A program made the translations under genes and the position numbers. A model generated the notes under the pieces. The model was not told where the DNA came from. It made no database searches and saw nothing but the letters and a program-made list of their open reading frames with translations. Positions 19,329 to 28,490 of a DNA stretch of 64,000 nt are shown in pieces. This stretch comes from Rhodobacteraceae bacterium WFHF2C18. GTDB taxonomy: Bacteria; Pseudomonadota; Alphaproteobacteria; Rhodobacterales; Rhodobacteraceae. Every line of letters starts with the position of its first letter. Within the stretch, counting starts at the first letter, position 1. The stretch is from positions 310,001-374,000 of the forward strand of contig NHTQ01000002.1 of assembly GCA_002166865.1 (NCBI GenBank), read 5' to 3'.

Positions 19329-21035
19329 TCAGCCCGCAATCAGGCCCATCTGTTCGAGCTTGAGGATCACTTGGTGGGCGCAGTTGTCCACCTCCTGGCC
19401 TTCGGTATCGACACGCAGTTCCGGGTCCTGGGGTTCATCGTAGGGGTCGGAGATGCCGGTGAACTCCTTGATCTTGCCCTCGCGCGCCAGCTTGTAGAGG
19501 CCCTTGCGGTCGCGGCGCTCGCATTCCTCCAGACTGGTGGAGACATGCACCTCGACGAAGGCGCCGTATTGCTCGATCTCTTCGCGGACGGCGCGCCGGG
19601 TGGCGCCGTAGGGGGCGATCGGTGCGCAGATGGCGATGCCGCCGTTCTTGGTGATCTCGGAGGCGACATAGCCGATCCGGCGGATGTTCAGGTCGCGGTG
19701 CTCTTTCGAAAAGCCCAGCTCGGAACTGAGGTTCTTGCGCACGATGTCGCCGTCCAGCAGGGTAACCGGCCGGTCGCCCATTTCCATCAGCTTGATCATC
19801 AATGCGTTGGCGATTGTCGATTTCCCCGAGCCGGAAAAGCCGGTGAAGAAAACGGTGAACCCCTGCTGCGCCCGGGGCGGGAAACGGTGGCGCAGTTCGG
19901 CGACGACCTCGGGGAAGGAGAACCAGTCGGGGATCTCAAGCCCCTCGCGCAGCCGGCGGCGTAGCTCGGTGCCCGAGATGTTGAGAACGGTGGCGCCTTC
20001 CTCGATCTCGTCGGCCGGTTCGTATTGCGCGCGATCCTGAACGTAGACCATGTGTTTGAAATCGACCATCTGGATGCCGATCTCGTCCTGGTGCTGGCGG
20101 AAAAGTTCCTGCGCGTCGTAGGGGCCGTAGAAATCCTCGCCCGCGCTGTTCTTGCCCGGGCCGGCGTGGTCACGGCCGACGATGAAGTGGGTGCACCCGT
20201 GGTTGCGCCGGATCAGCCCGTGCCAGACGGCCTCGCGCGGGCCGGCCATGCGCATGGCCAGGTTCAGCAGCGACATCGTGGTAGTGGAGCCGGGGTACTT
20301 GTCCAGCACCGCCTCGTAGCAGCGCACGCGGGTGAAATGGTCCACGTCGCCCGGCTTGGTCATGCCCACCACCGGGTGGATCAGAAGGTTCGCCTCGGCC
20401 TCCTTGGCGGCGCGGAAGGTCAGCTCCTGGTGGGCACGGTGCAGTGGGTTGCGGGTCTGGAACGCCACGACCTTGCGCCAGCCCAGCTTGCGGAAGAGCG
20501 CCCGCAGTTCGTTCGGCGTGTCGCGGCGACCGCGGAAATCGTAATGCACGGGCTGCTGGATGCCGGTGATCGGCCCGCCCAGATACACCGCGCCGGCGGT
20601 GTTGTGCAGGTAGTTCACCGCGGGGTGCGCGCTGTCGTCGGCCCCGAACACCTTCTCGGCTTCGCGCGCCTTGTCGGGGGTCCAGCGGTCGGTGACGGTC
20701 ATGGTGGCCAGGATCACGCCCTCCTGGTCGCGCAGGGCGATGTCCTGGCCCAGTTCGATCCCGTCCGCGAATTCCTTCGAGACATCGAGCGTGATCGGCA
20801 TCGGCCAGAGCGTGCCGTCGGCCAGGCGCATCGTGTCGACGACGCTGTCGTAGTCCTCTTGCCCCAGGAAGCCCTTGAGGGGGGTGAAGCCGCCGTTCAT
20901 CAGCAACTCCAGATCGCAGGTCTGGCGCGGGGTCAGATCCCAGCTGATGAGATCCCCCGCCTCGCTTTTCAGCTTCTGTGCGCTTTCGTAGGAGACGTAG
21001 AGCTCCGGGATCGGGGCGAGATTGGCGAGGGTCAT
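19329..21035 (-). CDS. Bifunctional sulfate adenylyltransferase / adenylylsulfate kinase
   Basis: 568 residues. Residues 1 to about 390 form a Sat-type ATP sulfurylase with QTRNPLHRAH at 193-202 and the later GRDHAGPGK loop. From about 392 to the end lies an APS kinase (CysC-like) with P-loop GFSGSGKST at 399-407 and the DGDIVRKNLS motif. Together they turn sulfate and ATP into APS and then PAPS, for sulfonation or assimilation. MTLANLAP at 21035 is the family start; longer versions run into the divergent promoter region. No sulfite reductase or transporter gene is adjacent. Confidence 0.95.
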   Translation of the reverse strand: MTLANLAPIPELYVSYESAQKLKSEAGDLISWDLTPRQTCDLELLMNGGFTPLKGFLGQEDYDSVVDTMRLADGTLWPMPITLDVSKEFADGIELGQDIALRDQEGVILATMTVTDRWTPDKAREAEKVFGADDSAHPAVNYLHNTAGAVYLGGPITGIQQPVHYDFRGRRDTPNELRALFRKLGWRKVVAFQTRNPLHRAHQELTFRAAKEAEANLLIHPVVGMTKPGDVDHFTRVRCYEAVLDKYPGSTTTMSLLNLAMRMAGPREAVWHGLIRRNHGCTHFIVGRDHAGPGKNSAGEDFYGPYDAQELFRQHQDEIGIQMVDFKHMVYVQDRAQYEPADEIEEGATVLNISGTELRRRLREGLEIPDWFSFPEVVAELRHRFPPRAQQGFTVFFTGFSGSGKSTIANALMIKLMEMGDRPVTLLDGDIVRKNLSSELGFSKEHRDLNIRRIGYVASEITKNGGIAICAPIAPYGATRRAVREEIEQYGAFVEVHVSTSLEECERRDRKGLYKLAREGKIKEFTGISDPYDEPQDPELRVDTEGQEVDNCAHQVILKLEQMGLIAG

Positions 21036-21237
21036 GAGCACTCTCGGATAAAACGAAAAAATCGGGTCGGCGGCGCGTGTGGCGCTATGTCGCGTGCCCA
21101 TTAAACCGGTCGTGCGAAGGGTTCAACCCACCTTCCGCCTGGCCCGCGCGCCGGGGTTTGCATCCGTTGCACCCCTGCCGCGCCGGAGGCGGCGCGACGG
21201 CGATGGACCCGGCGAAAGGACGCTAGGAGAGGGCTCC

Positions 21238-21251
21238 TTGCGGCAGATCAA
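21238..21251 (+). promoter_or_regulatory. Candidate FNR/FnrL box upstream of the cytochrome c peroxidase
   Basis: TTGCGGCAGATCAA keeps 8 of the 10 fixed bases of TTGAT-N4-ATCAA, with the right half-site perfect. It is centred about 82 bases before the peroxidase ATG. FnrL control of di-haem peroxidases is known in Rhodobacter relatives. A single degenerate match, so tentative. Confidence 0.45.
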
Positions 21252-21326
21252 ATCGCCGGCGAAAGAAATCGCCTAGCCTCGGTGGGAGCGCGCGAACACG
21301 ATAATCGTCAACGGAGGCTATAAGAA

Positions 21327-22376
21327 ATGTCAACTTTACGGCTGTTCGCGCTCGGAACCGTTTCGGCGGCCGCGCTCGGCACGGGGGCCTTGGCCGATGA
21401 ACTGCGCGACCGCGCACTCGATATGTTTGCGCCGTTGCCCTCGACCATTCCGGCGGTCGAGGACAATCCCATAACCCCCGCGAAGATCGAGTTGGGCAAG
21501 GCGCTGTTTTTCGATCCGCGCATGTCGGCGTCGGGCGTCTTCTCGTGTAATTCCTGTCACAACCTTGCCACCGGCGGGGATGACAACATGCCCACCTCGA
21601 TCGGCCATGGCTGGCAGAAAGGGCCGCGCAACTCGCCGACGGTGTTCAATGCGGTTTTCAACGAAGCGCAGTTCTGGGATGGCCGCGCGCCCGACCTGGC
21701 CGCGCAGGCGAAAGGCCCGGTTCAGGCTGGTGTCGAGATGGCGAACACCCCCGAGAACGTGATCGCGACGTTGAACTCCATGCCCCAGTACAAGGAGTGG
21801 TTCAACGCCTCCTTCCCCGACGCGGCGGATCCGGTCACCTTCGACAACTTTGCCAAGGCGATCGAGGCCTACGAGGCGACGCTTATCACCCCGGCGCCCT
21901 TCGATGCCTACCTCAACGGCAACGACGATGCCCTGACGGTGGAGGAAAAGGAGGGCCTTGCGCTCTTCATGGACAAGGGATGTTCGTCTTGCCACAACGG
22001 TGTGAACCTAGGCGGCAATGGCTACTATCCCTTCGGCCTGATCGAGAAGCCCGGTGCCGATGTCCTGCCCGAGGATGACAAGGGCCGCTTCGCGGTGACA
22101 GAGACGGCCGACGATTCCTATGTCTTCCGTGCATCGCCCCTGCGGAACATCGAACTGACGGCCCCCTATTTCCACTCCGGCAAGGTCTGGGATCTGGAGG
22201 TCGCCGTGTCGATCATGGGCACCTCGCAGCTGGGCACCGAACTCAACGAGACCGAGGTGGAGAAGATCACCGCGTTCCTCGGCTCACTGACCGGCAAGGT
22301 TCCCGAGACGGTTTACCCGGTGCTGCCGGATGAGACGCTCGAGACGCCCAAGCCCACCGGGGACGTGGTCAGGTAA
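21327..22376 (+). CDS. Di-haem cytochrome c peroxidase (MauG/CcpA family)
   Basis: 349 residues with a signal peptide (cleavage after about Ala23). There are two c-haem sites: CNSCH (Cys74-Cys77-His78) and CSSCH (Cys219-Cys222-His223). Other family hallmarks are the region from LGKALFFDPRMS to VFSCNSC, FWDGRAPDLAAQAKGP with the conserved acids, and the ELTAPYFHSGKVWDLEVAV distal part. It reduces H2O2 to water in the periplasm with electrons from a small cytochrome. A possible FnrL box lies upstream and a strong terminator follows. Confidence 0.94.
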   Translation: MSTLRLFALGTVSAAALGTGALADELRDRALDMFAPLPSTIPAVEDNPITPAKIELGKALFFDPRMSASGVFSCNSCHNLATGGDDNMPTSIGHGWQKGPRNSPTVFNAVFNEAQFWDGRAPDLAAQAKGPVQAGVEMANTPENVIATLNSMPQYKEWFNASFPDAADPVTFDNFAKAIEAYEATLITPAPFDAYLNGNDDALTVEEKEGLALFMDKGCSSCHNGVNLGGNGYYPFGLIEKPGADVLPEDDKGRFAVTETADDSYVFRASPLRNIELTAPYFHSGKVWDLEVAVSIMGTSQLGTELNETEVEKITAFLGSLTGKVPETVYPVLPDETLETPKPTGDVVR

Positions 22377-22402
22377 GGCACACGCAAGGTTCGGCCGAGC
22401 AC

Positions 22403-22432
22403 GGCGCGGGGCAGGGGGCCCCGCGCCTTTTT
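22403..22432 (+). terminator. Terminator of the cytochrome c peroxidase gene
   Basis: A ten-base-pair stem GGCGCGGGGC/GCCCCGCGCC (22403-22412, 22418-22427) with loop AGGGG is followed by TTTTT. One of the strongest intrinsic terminators in the window; it separates this gene from the convergent trxB. Confidence 0.9.
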
Positions 22433-22452
22433 CGATTCGCGCCTTGCGTGAT

Positions 22453-23463
22453 CTATTCGGCTGCGTCGTCGGGCACTTCGGCGCCGTAGCCCAGCGGGTA
22501 GGTTTCGACCTTGCCGCCGTGCTCCTCCTGCTCGGCCAGAAACTTTTCGGCATCGAGCGCAGCCATGCAGCCCATGCCGGCCGAGGTTACGGCCTGGCGG
22601 TAGACATGATCCGTGACGTCGCCGGCCGCGAACAGGCCGGGCACGGAGGTATGCGTGCTGCCCGGCGCGACCTTGATGTAGTCACCGTGGTGCATCTCGA
22701 CCTTGCCCTTCACCAGCTCGGTGGCCGGCGCGTGGCCGATGGCGATGAAGACACCCTTGCAGGGGATCTCTTGCGTCTGGCCGTCCTGGTTGCTGCGCAC
22801 GCGCACGCCGGTCACGCCCTTGGGGTTGTCCTCGCCCAGGATCTCGTCGAGTTCGTGGTGCCACAGGACCTCCACCTTGGGGTTCTTGAACAGGCGGTTC
22901 TGCAGCACCTGTTCGGCGCGCAGCTGGTCGCGGCGGTGGATCAGGGTGACCTTGGAGGCGAAATTGGTCAGGAACAGCGCCTCCTCCACGGCGGTGTTGC
23001 CCCCGCCGATCACCACGATCTCCTGGCCGCGGTAGAAAAAGCCGTCGCAGGTGGCACAGGCCGAAACGCCGAAGCCCTTGAAGGCTTCTTCGGAGTCCAG
23101 GCCAAGCCATTTCGCCCGCGCCCCGGTGGCCAGGATCACCGCGTCGGCGGTGTAGGTGGTGCCGCTGTCCCCCTTGGCGGTGAAGGGGCGCGAGTCGGTC
23201 TCCAGCTCGGTGATGATGTCGCCGATGACCTCGCAGCCCACGGCGCGGGCGTGCGCCTCCATCCGGACCATCAGGTCCGGGCCCTGCACCTCGGTGTCGC
23301 CGGGCCAGTTCTCGACCTCGGTCGTGGTGGTAAGCTGGCCGCCGGGTTCCAGGCCCTGCACGAGGAGCGGCTCCAACATGGCGCGGCTGGCGTAGACGGC
23401 GGCGGTATAGCCTGCCGGCCCCGAACCGATGATGAGGCATTTGGTGTGGCGGCTCTCGGACAT
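22453..23463 (-). CDS. trxB: Thioredoxin-disulfide reductase
   Basis: 336 residues. FAD-binding [16 protein letters not shown] lies at 13-28, the redox-active pair in ACATCDGFF (Cys136, Cys139), NADPH-binding [15 protein letters not shown], and the C-terminal [20 protein letters not shown]. It uses NADPH to reduce thioredoxin in the cytoplasm. [15 protein letters not shown] at 23463 is the family start. It is divergent from an Lrp-type regulator 202 bases away. Confidence 0.96.
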   Translation of the reverse strand: MSESRHTKCLIIGSGPAGYTAAVYASRAMLEPLLVQGLEPGGQLTTTTEVENWPGDTEVQGPDLMVRMEAHARAVGCEVIGDIITELETDSRPFTAKGDSGTTYTADAVILATGARAKWLGLDSEEAFKGFGVSACATCDGFFYRGQEIVVIGGGNTAVEEALFLTNFASKVTLIHRRDQLRAEQVLQNRLFKNPKVEVLWHHELDEILGEDNPKGVTGVRVRSNQDGQTQEIPCKGVFIAIGHAPATELVKGKVEMHHGDYIKVAPGSTHTSVPGLFAAGDVTDHVYRQAVTSAGMGCMAALDAEKFLAEQEEHGGKVETYPLGYGAEVPDDAAE

Positions 23464-23565
23464 GGGTGCACCTTTCGGCCGTGGTTGCGATCGGGAATCG
23501 GGGCAGATATAGCGCCCGTGTCGCGCGGTTGTAACCCCCCGACGGCGGCTTCGCACGCCGGGCGC

Positions 23566-23606
23566 CTTTCGCCAACATTCGAAATGAAATTGCGCAAAGG
23601 CGAAAG
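23566..23606. promoter_or_regulatory. Inverted repeat in the trxB-lrp divergent region
   Basis: CTTTCGCC (23566-23573) and GGCGAAAG (23599-23606) form a perfect 8-base inverted repeat around an AT-rich centre that includes the palindrome TTGCGCAA (23590-23597). Possibly an operator for the adjacent Lrp-type regulator; no binding evidence. Confidence 0.4.
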
Positions 23607-23665
23607 ATAATTGCCCGTGCCGGCCGGTGTGATATAACAAACGCGAATTTCAGTGGAGGACAGCG

Positions 23666-24166
23666 ATGCCGGCGTCCCGTCTCGATCCGATCGACCGCAA
23701 GATCCTGGCCGAGTTGCAGGCCGATGGCCGCATGACCAATGTCGAATTGGCAAAGCGCGTCGGCATATCCGCGCCGCCCTGTCTGCGCCGGGTGCGCACG
23801 CTTGAGGAAATGGGCTTCATCCGCGGCTACCATGCGGACGTGGACGCCCGCGAACTGGGCTTCGAGGTGCAGGTCTTCGCCATGGTGGGCCTGCAAAGCC
23901 AGGCCGAGGCGGATCTCAGCGCCTTCGAGGAACGCTGCCGCGCCTGGCCGCTGGTCCGTGAGTGCCACATGCTGAACGGCGAGGTGGATTTCATCCTCAA
24001 GTGCGTGGCACCGGATCTGAGCACCTTTCAGCGGTTCCTGACCGAGGAACTGACCGCCGCCGAGAACGTGGGCAGTGTCAAGACCTCGCTGGTCATCCGC
24101 GGCGCCAAGGACGAACCGGGCGTGCCCTTCGACATCCTCGAAGAGCGCCTGACCCAGTCCGCCTGA
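23666..24166 (+). CDS. Lrp/AsnC family transcriptional regulator
   Basis: 166 residues. An N-terminal winged helix-turn-helix (LDPIDRKILAELQADGRMTN, then ELAKRVGISAPPCLRRVRTL) is followed by a RAM ligand-binding domain from about 70, with VRECHMLNGEVDFILK as the conserved core. Such regulators sense amino acids and often control their own or a divergent gene; the divergent neighbour is trxB. The ATG at 23666 follows TGGAGGA. The effector is unknown. Confidence 0.92.
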   Translation: MPASRLDPIDRKILAELQADGRMTNVELAKRVGISAPPCLRRVRTLEEMGFIRGYHADVDARELGFEVQVFAMVGLQSQAEADLSAFEERCRAWPLVRECHMLNGEVDFILKCVAPDLSTFQRFLTEELTAAENVGSVKTSLVIRGAKDEPGVPFDILEERLTQSA

Positions 24167-24173
24167 GGCGCGG

Positions 24174-24953
24174 TCAGGCCAGTTCGCGCCCGTGTGGCGT
24201 GACCAGCGGCAGCCGGAGATGTGCAAGCGTTCCGAAATCCGCGGGCGTGCGGATGTGCGGGAAAAGCGACAGGAACTGCGCAAGCTGCTGCGCGTCCAGT
24301 CCGCGCTCGAACCCGGGGCCGGGGTGGAAGGTTTCCATTTCCAGCCCGGCGGCGGTGATCGTGCCGTGGCGGCGCAAGCCAAGGTGATAGACGGTGACCG
24401 GCGCCGGCGGCGCAACCGGGATCACCCCGAACCCGTCGGCCATTTCATGCGCCGGCGTCAGCACCCGTCGGCCCCCGGTGTTTTCCTCAATGCCGGCCTG
24501 CCGGCTCAGCAGTCGTGCCCCGGGGCCGGCCAGCACGTCGCATAGCGGTCGCCCCATGCCGAAGGCCTCGGCCATTATCCGCGTCAGCCACGGTTTCCGC
24601 GGCACGAGGCTGCCCGCCTCGGGCGTCAGCGTCGCGGAACCGATCCACAGAAGCGGAGAGGGGCCGCGCTCGGCCGTGAGAAGCCTCATGCCCGGGACGA
24701 GGTCTTCCACCGCGACGGGGCCGCGCGTCGTGGAAATCAGTGTCCCGCGCGCGATGGCCGACACGGCCGCATCAAAGAGCGGTAAGGCGGGGGCGATGGT
24801 TTCGAAGGTGCGGACCGCGCCGTCCAGGCCCTGGGCTGTCACGGTGTAGGTGCGTCGGGGCCGCGGCCCCGGGGCCGTATGCTGAAGGGGGGCACGTTGC
24901 TTGGAAAGCGGCGCGGAATCCGGTGCGGACCCGGGTGCGGGGGGGATCGTCAT
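24174..24953 (-). CDS. Hint-domain protein
   Basis: 259 residues. From about residue 65 the Hint (hedgehog/intein) module is clear: AIARGTLISTTRGPVAVEDL, then GMRLLTAERGPSPLLWIG. It ends in the family's ITAAGLEMETFHPGPGF-type segment. The first 60 residues are Pro/Ala-rich and low-complexity. Such Hint proteins are abundant in Rhodobacterales, often with calcium-binding repeats; no repeat and no signal peptide is seen here. Whether it self-cleaves is unknown: a Cys or Ser at the splice position is not obvious (the sequence reads Ala-Arg-Gly-Thr). Confidence 0.8.
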   Translation of the reverse strand: MTIPPAPGSAPDSAPLSKQRAPLQHTAPGPRPRRTYTVTAQGLDGAVRTFETIAPALPLFDAAVSAIARGTLISTTRGPVAVEDLVPGMRLLTAERGPSPLLWIGSATLTPEAGSLVPRKPWLTRIMAEAFGMGRPLCDVLAGPGARLLSRQAGIEENTGGRRVLTPAHEMADGFGVIPVAPPAPVTVYHLGLRRHGTITAAGLEMETFHPGPGFERGLDAQQLAQFLSLFPHIRTPADFGTLAHLRLPLVTPHGRELA

Positions 24954-25261
24954 GGTGCATCACCTTCGCGGTTCGTCGCACCCGCGTCGGCCCCCACCGA
25001 CAACGACAGATCGACGGTCTTCTGTCCTGTATTCAGATCATGGGGTTGGCACCGGCTGCGCGTCAAGCGCGGGGCGATCTTTGATGCTTCGGGATGGCCA
25101 ATTCGTTGTTTCCAGCAGCATTGTTTCGCTTGCGGTGCCGGTCGGCGGGGCGCGAGGCCGGTGCGGGCTTGCCAAAGCGACGGGCCGCCGGCATGCGGCG
25201 GCCCGTCCAGCACCGGGGTCTCCCGGGGAAGGCGGCGGGGCATCACGTCCCGCGACCCCGA
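24954..25261. other. Intergenic stretch without a supported gene
   Basis: 308 bases between the Hint-domain gene and the 46-residue gene. Apart from the hairpin at 25179-25207 I see no reading frame with protein-like composition, no ribosome site placed before a plausible start, and no RNA gene. The left part must hold the promoter of the leftward Hint gene. Confidence 0.6.
25179..25207 (-). terminator. Hairpin, probable terminator of the 46-residue gene
   Basis: A perfect twelve-base-pair stem GACGGGCCGCCG/CGGCGGCCCGTC with loop GCATG lies 55 bases beyond the stop of the leftward small gene. The following U-tract is weak (GCTTTGG), so termination strength is uncertain. Confidence 0.6.
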
Positions 25262-25402
25262 TCAGGCTGTTCCGACTCTCGGCGTCACCGCATGGCGGCC
25301 GGCGGCCTTGGCCTTGCGGCGCGTGGTGCGTGCAAAGGGCATGGCCGGCATCGGCTGTTTGCTTGTTGCGATCACGGAGGCCATCCAACGCTTTTTCATC
25401 AT
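25262..25402 (-). CDS. Small basic protein, 46 aa (MMKKRWM family-like)
   Basis: 46 residues starting MMKKRWMASVIATSKQ, with a basic tail (ARTTRRKAKAAGRH). A good ribosome site (GGAAAGGAAGC) sits just upstream of the ATGATG at 25402/25399. I recognise the opening MKKRWM-x-SVI-x-TAK as typical of short, Arg/Lys-rich proteins common in Rhodobacterales and unannotated elsewhere. The function is unknown; charge suggests RNA, DNA or ribosome contact. Isolated from its neighbours by long non-coding flanks and followed by a strong hairpin. Confidence 0.7.
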   Translation of the reverse strand: MMKKRWMASVIATSKQPMPAMPFARTTRRKAKAAGRHAVTPRVGTA

Positions 25403-25590
25403 TGCTTCCTTTCCTCGCCGGGTCGGCATCATTCTTCTATTTCCTGCCCCCAAACTGGCCCCGGTTTTGGACCATGTTTTGACAAGCGGCTTGGAATCTT
25501 CGAAAAATTTCAGGGACACGGCGGCCGGGCAGCCGGATTCGGGGCGTGTTCGTCCAAATCACTGATATGGCGGGATAAAATACCCGCTTC

Positions 25591-25629
25591 CGCGAAACAC
25601 TTTGCTTCGACGCCGGGGATTGTTTCGCG
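25591..25629. repeat. Inverted repeat CGCGAAACA...TGTTTCGCG
   Basis: Nine-base perfect arms at 25591-25599 and 25621-25629 are separated by 21 bases, in the otherwise gene-free stretch 25403-25674 upstream of the 46-residue gene. A second small palindrome GCGGG-N8-CCCGC lies just to its left (25570-25587). It could be an operator or a structured leader; unassigned. Confidence 0.45.
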
Positions 25630-25674
25630 AAATTGGGCAAATTCGTGGTCGGGTCTGCCCCGGTCGTGCCCAAA

Positions 25675-26430
25675 TCACAGCCGGATCGCGGACAGGAGCC
25701 GCCCATAATCGGCATCGCCCGCATGGCTGGCGCGCCGGTAGGAATAGAAGCGTGCGGTATCCGCGTAGGTGCAGTGACGGGTCCATTCGGCCTCGCCCAC
25801 GCCGGCCGCGCGCAGGCGGTTCAGGCCGAACCCTGGCAGATCGAAAAGATAGCGCCCGTCCTCGCCGTTGGCGAAGAAGCGGCTGTTGGCGGGATCCTCG
25901 GCCATGAACTCCTCAAGGAATTCGGGGCCGACCTCGTAGTTGCGCTGGCTGATGGTGGGGCCGATGACGGCCTTGACCGATCCGCGCGCGGCGCCGAGCG
26001 CCTCCATGGCGTCAAGCGTGTTTTCAAGGATCCCGTCCAGCGTCCCGCGCCAGCCGGCATGGACCGCGCCGATCACGCCGGCCCGGCGATCGGCCAGAAG
26101 GACGGGCTGGCAATCCGCGGTGAGCACGGCAAGGGCCAGGCCGGGCTGCCGCGTCACCAGGGCGTCGGCGCGGGGCGGCTGGTCGGGCCGGCCATCGATC
26201 ACCTCGACGGCGGCGGAATGGACCTGGTGCAGGCTGACCAGGTCCCCCGGCGTTACCTTCAGCGCCTCGGCCGCGCGGGCGCGGTTGATCGCGACGATCT
26301 CGGCCTGGTCGGAGGACCCGAAGCCGCAATTGAGCCCCGAAAAGATGCCCGACGAGGCGCCGCCGCGACGGGTGAAGAACCCGTGGCGCAGGGGCGCGAG
26401 CGCGTCGGCGGTGATGATTTCGAGCGTCAT
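25675..26430 (-). CDS. pgeF: Peptidoglycan editing factor PgeF (YfiH/laccase-domain)
   Basis: 251 residues. The conserved site is complete: SLHQVHS (His71), TADCQPVLL (Cys107) and AVHAGWRG (His124), the Cu/Zn-binding trio of the family. PgeF-type enzymes remove wrongly incorporated L-Ser from peptidoglycan precursors; related proteins were described as polyphenol oxidases or purine nucleosidases. The ATG at 26430 overlaps the midA stop as ATGA. It is the last gene of the lgt-midA-pgeF operon, consistent with envelope work. Confidence 0.92.
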   Translation of the reverse strand: MTLEIITADALAPLRHGFFTRRGGASSGIFSGLNCGFGSSDQAEIVAINRARAAEALKVTPGDLVSLHQVHSAAVEVIDGRPDQPPRADALVTRQPGLALAVLTADCQPVLLADRRAGVIGAVHAGWRGTLDGILENTLDAMEALGAARGSVKAVIGPTISQRNYEVGPEFLEEFMAEDPANSRFFANGEDGRYLFDLPGFGLNRLRAAGVGEAEWTRHCTYADTARFYSYRRASHAGDADYGRLLSAIRL

Positions 26431-27494
26431 GGGTCCAACCCGGGCGGCGGCGCGGCGCCCTCTGGGTAGAGGGCGAGTGTCTTGAAGAGCGTCCCCATTT
26501 CCTCGGGGTGGGTCAAGCGGCGATGTGCCGCGATGTGCGAGTCGAGCGCCTCGCCCTGCAACCCCTCGGCGAGCTTCTGCGCACGCTGCGTGATGCCCAG
26601 CCGTTCCAGGAACACGCCCTGCGGGGTCAGCCGGCTGTGGCGGGCGGGCGCGGCGGCCGTCGCGATGGCCTCGAAGTCCACATGGGCGGTCAGGTCGGCC
26701 GTGCCCGGGGCGGCCAGCGGATCGGCGGGCCGGTGGCCCGAAAGTGCCTGAAGCGTGTCGCCAAGCGCGCGCCAGTCCCCGTAATCGAGGATCAGGGCCG
26801 CCCCGCCACGGGTTGCAATGTGCTGGCCGATCGTGCCGGCGGCGGCTTGGGCCGCGGGCGAAAGTTCGACCACGTCGCCCTCTTGCGTGTCGGCCAGCCG
26901 ATGATCGAGCTGCGCCAGCGGAAGGGGATCGGACAGGCCGAACGTCAGCGCGTCGTCGGCATCCAGGCCAACGCAGCGTTCGCGCCACATCTCGCCCGCG
27001 CGCTGGAATTGCCGGATGGGCAGCGCATCGAAGAACTCGTTGGCCAGCAGAAACAGCGGCAGCGCCGGCAGGGTCTCCGGCCGGTCGTGCCAGGTAACGT
27101 CGTCGCGTCCCAGGGTTTCAGCCTGAACCTGCCGCATGCGCGGTGCGCTTTCGATCAGATGCAGCCGCAGCGCGCCATGGAAGCCGGGGACGCGCGCCGT
27201 GGCGCGCAGGACGTCGGCCATGAGCGTGCCGCGGCCCGGGCCCGCTTCGGCCAGGGCTAAGGGGGCCGGCGCGCCCTGGTCCAGCCAGGTCTGCGCCAGC
27301 GCCAGCCCGAGGCATTCGCCGAACATCTGACTGATCTCCGGCGCGGTCGTGAAGTCGCCCGCGGCGCCGAAAGGATTGCGCGCGGTGTAGTAGCCGTGCG
27401 CGGGGTGCATCAGGCACAGTGCCATGTATTCCGACAGCGGCATCGGCCCCTCGGCGCGGATCCGCGTCTTGATAAACGAGACCAGTGCGCTCAC
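26427..27494 (-). CDS. MidA/NDUFAF7-family SAM-dependent methyltransferase
   Basis: 355 residues. [20 protein letters not shown] opens the family. [18 protein letters not shown] and [15 protein letters not shown] are its signature, and [16 protein letters not shown] is the SAM-binding glycine loop. The mitochondrial homologue methylates an Arg of complex I subunit NDUFS2; bacterial roles are less clear. The GTG start at 27494 overlaps the lgt stop (GTGA), which fixes it. Confidence 0.92.
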   Translation of the reverse strand: MSALVSFIKTRIRAEGPMPLSEYMALCLMHPAHGYYTARNPFGAAGDFTTAPEISQMFGECLGLALAQTWLDQGAPAPLALAEAGPGRGTLMADVLRATARVPGFHGALRLHLIESAPRMRQVQAETLGRDDVTWHDRPETLPALPLFLLANEFFDALPIRQFQRAGEMWRERCVGLDADDALTFGLSDPLPLAQLDHRLADTQEGDVVELSPAAQAAAGTIGQHIATRGGAALILDYGDWRALGDTLQALSGHRPADPLAAPGTADLTAHVDFEAIATAAAPARHSRLTPQGVFLERLGITQRAQKLAEGLQGEALDSHIAAHRRLTHPEEMGTLFKTLALYPEGAAPPPGLDP

Positions 27495-28393
27495 GCTACC
27501 GGCCTCCGCCCCCGCGCCCTGCTGGCATAGAGGATCAACCCAGCCCCGAAGAGGATCATGGGCAGCGACAGGATCTGCCCCATGGTCAGCCCCGCCTCGC
27601 CCAGGCGCAGGACATATCCCATCGGGTTGTCGGGCGTGATGAACTGCGGATCGGCCTGGCGGGCGAATTCGACGACGAATCGCGCCAGCCCGTAGCCCGC
27701 GAAGAACAGGCCAGTGATCTGCCCCGGCACTTTCAGCGCCCCGCGCCGCCATGCGAGATACAGCAAGACCGCGCCCAGGACCAGGCCTTCGAGCGCGGCC
27801 TCGTAGAGTTGCGAGGGATGGCGCGCGCAGGCGCCCGCCACGGTCGGGCAGTGCTGGGCCAGCGGGCCGGGGAAGACGACACCCCAGGGCAGGTCGGTGG
27901 GCCGGCCCCAGAGCTCGCCGTTGATGAAATTGGCGATCCGCCCAAGCAGGAGCCCGGGCGGCGTCGCCAGGCACAGAACGTCGGCCACCGACAACCAGGG
28001 AATGCCCTGCCGCCACGAATACAGGATGCAGGCCGCGACCACGCCGAGAAGCCCGCCGTGGAAGGCCATGCCCCCCTGCCAGACCATCAGGATCTCGCCC
28101 GGGTTTTCCAGGTAGTGCAGTGGCCGGTAGAACAGAACGAAACCCAGCCGCCCGCCCAGGATCACCCCCAGGATGACCCAGGTCAGCAGGTCCTCGACCT
28201 GCGCGGGGGTCATCGGCGCGCTCTGGCCACGCCATAGCCTCGGTCGCCGCACGGCGGCCACCACGATGCGCCATCCGATCACGATGCCCACGATGTAGGC
28301 AAGGGCGTACCAGCGCAGCGAGAACTCCATGCCGAAAAGCGAGATGGAGAATATCTCGGGCGAGATGTCGGGGAAGGGGATCTTGGCCAGCAT
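27491..28393 (-). CDS. lgt: Phosphatidylglycerol-prolipoprotein diacylglyceryl transferase
   Basis: 300-residue inner-membrane protein with about seven spans. It moves diacylglycerol from phosphatidylglycerol onto the lipobox Cys of prelipoproteins. The signature [20 protein letters not shown] and the HPSQLYEA motif are intact, as is the FHGGLLG segment around the essential His. First gene of lgt-midA-pgeF, all overlapping. Confidence 0.95.
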   Translation of the reverse strand: MLAKIPFPDISPEIFSISLFGMEFSLRWYALAYIVGIVIGWRIVVAAVRRPRLWRGQSAPMTPAQVEDLLTWVILGVILGGRLGFVLFYRPLHYLENPGEILMVWQGGMAFHGGLLGVVAACILYSWRQGIPWLSVADVLCLATPPGLLLGRIANFINGELWGRPTDLPWGVVFPGPLAQHCPTVAGACARHPSQLYEAALEGLVLGAVLLYLAWRRGALKVPGQITGLFFAGYGLARFVVEFARQADPQFITPDNPMGYVLRLGEAGLTMGQILSLPMILFGAGLILYASRARGRRPVA

Positions 28394-28490
28394 TGCGCCT
28401 CTCTTGCCTGTGCTTCGCGCGGGAAGTCAACCTTGTCCCCGCCGCCGTCGCGTTCCATATAGCAGGAAGAACGTAACGCCGGAGAGACCC

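Noticed and set aside
26431..26988. N-terminal extension of pgeF to 437 codons
   Set aside because: It lies across the midA coding region; the ATG at 26430 overlapping the midA stop gives the normal PgeF start.
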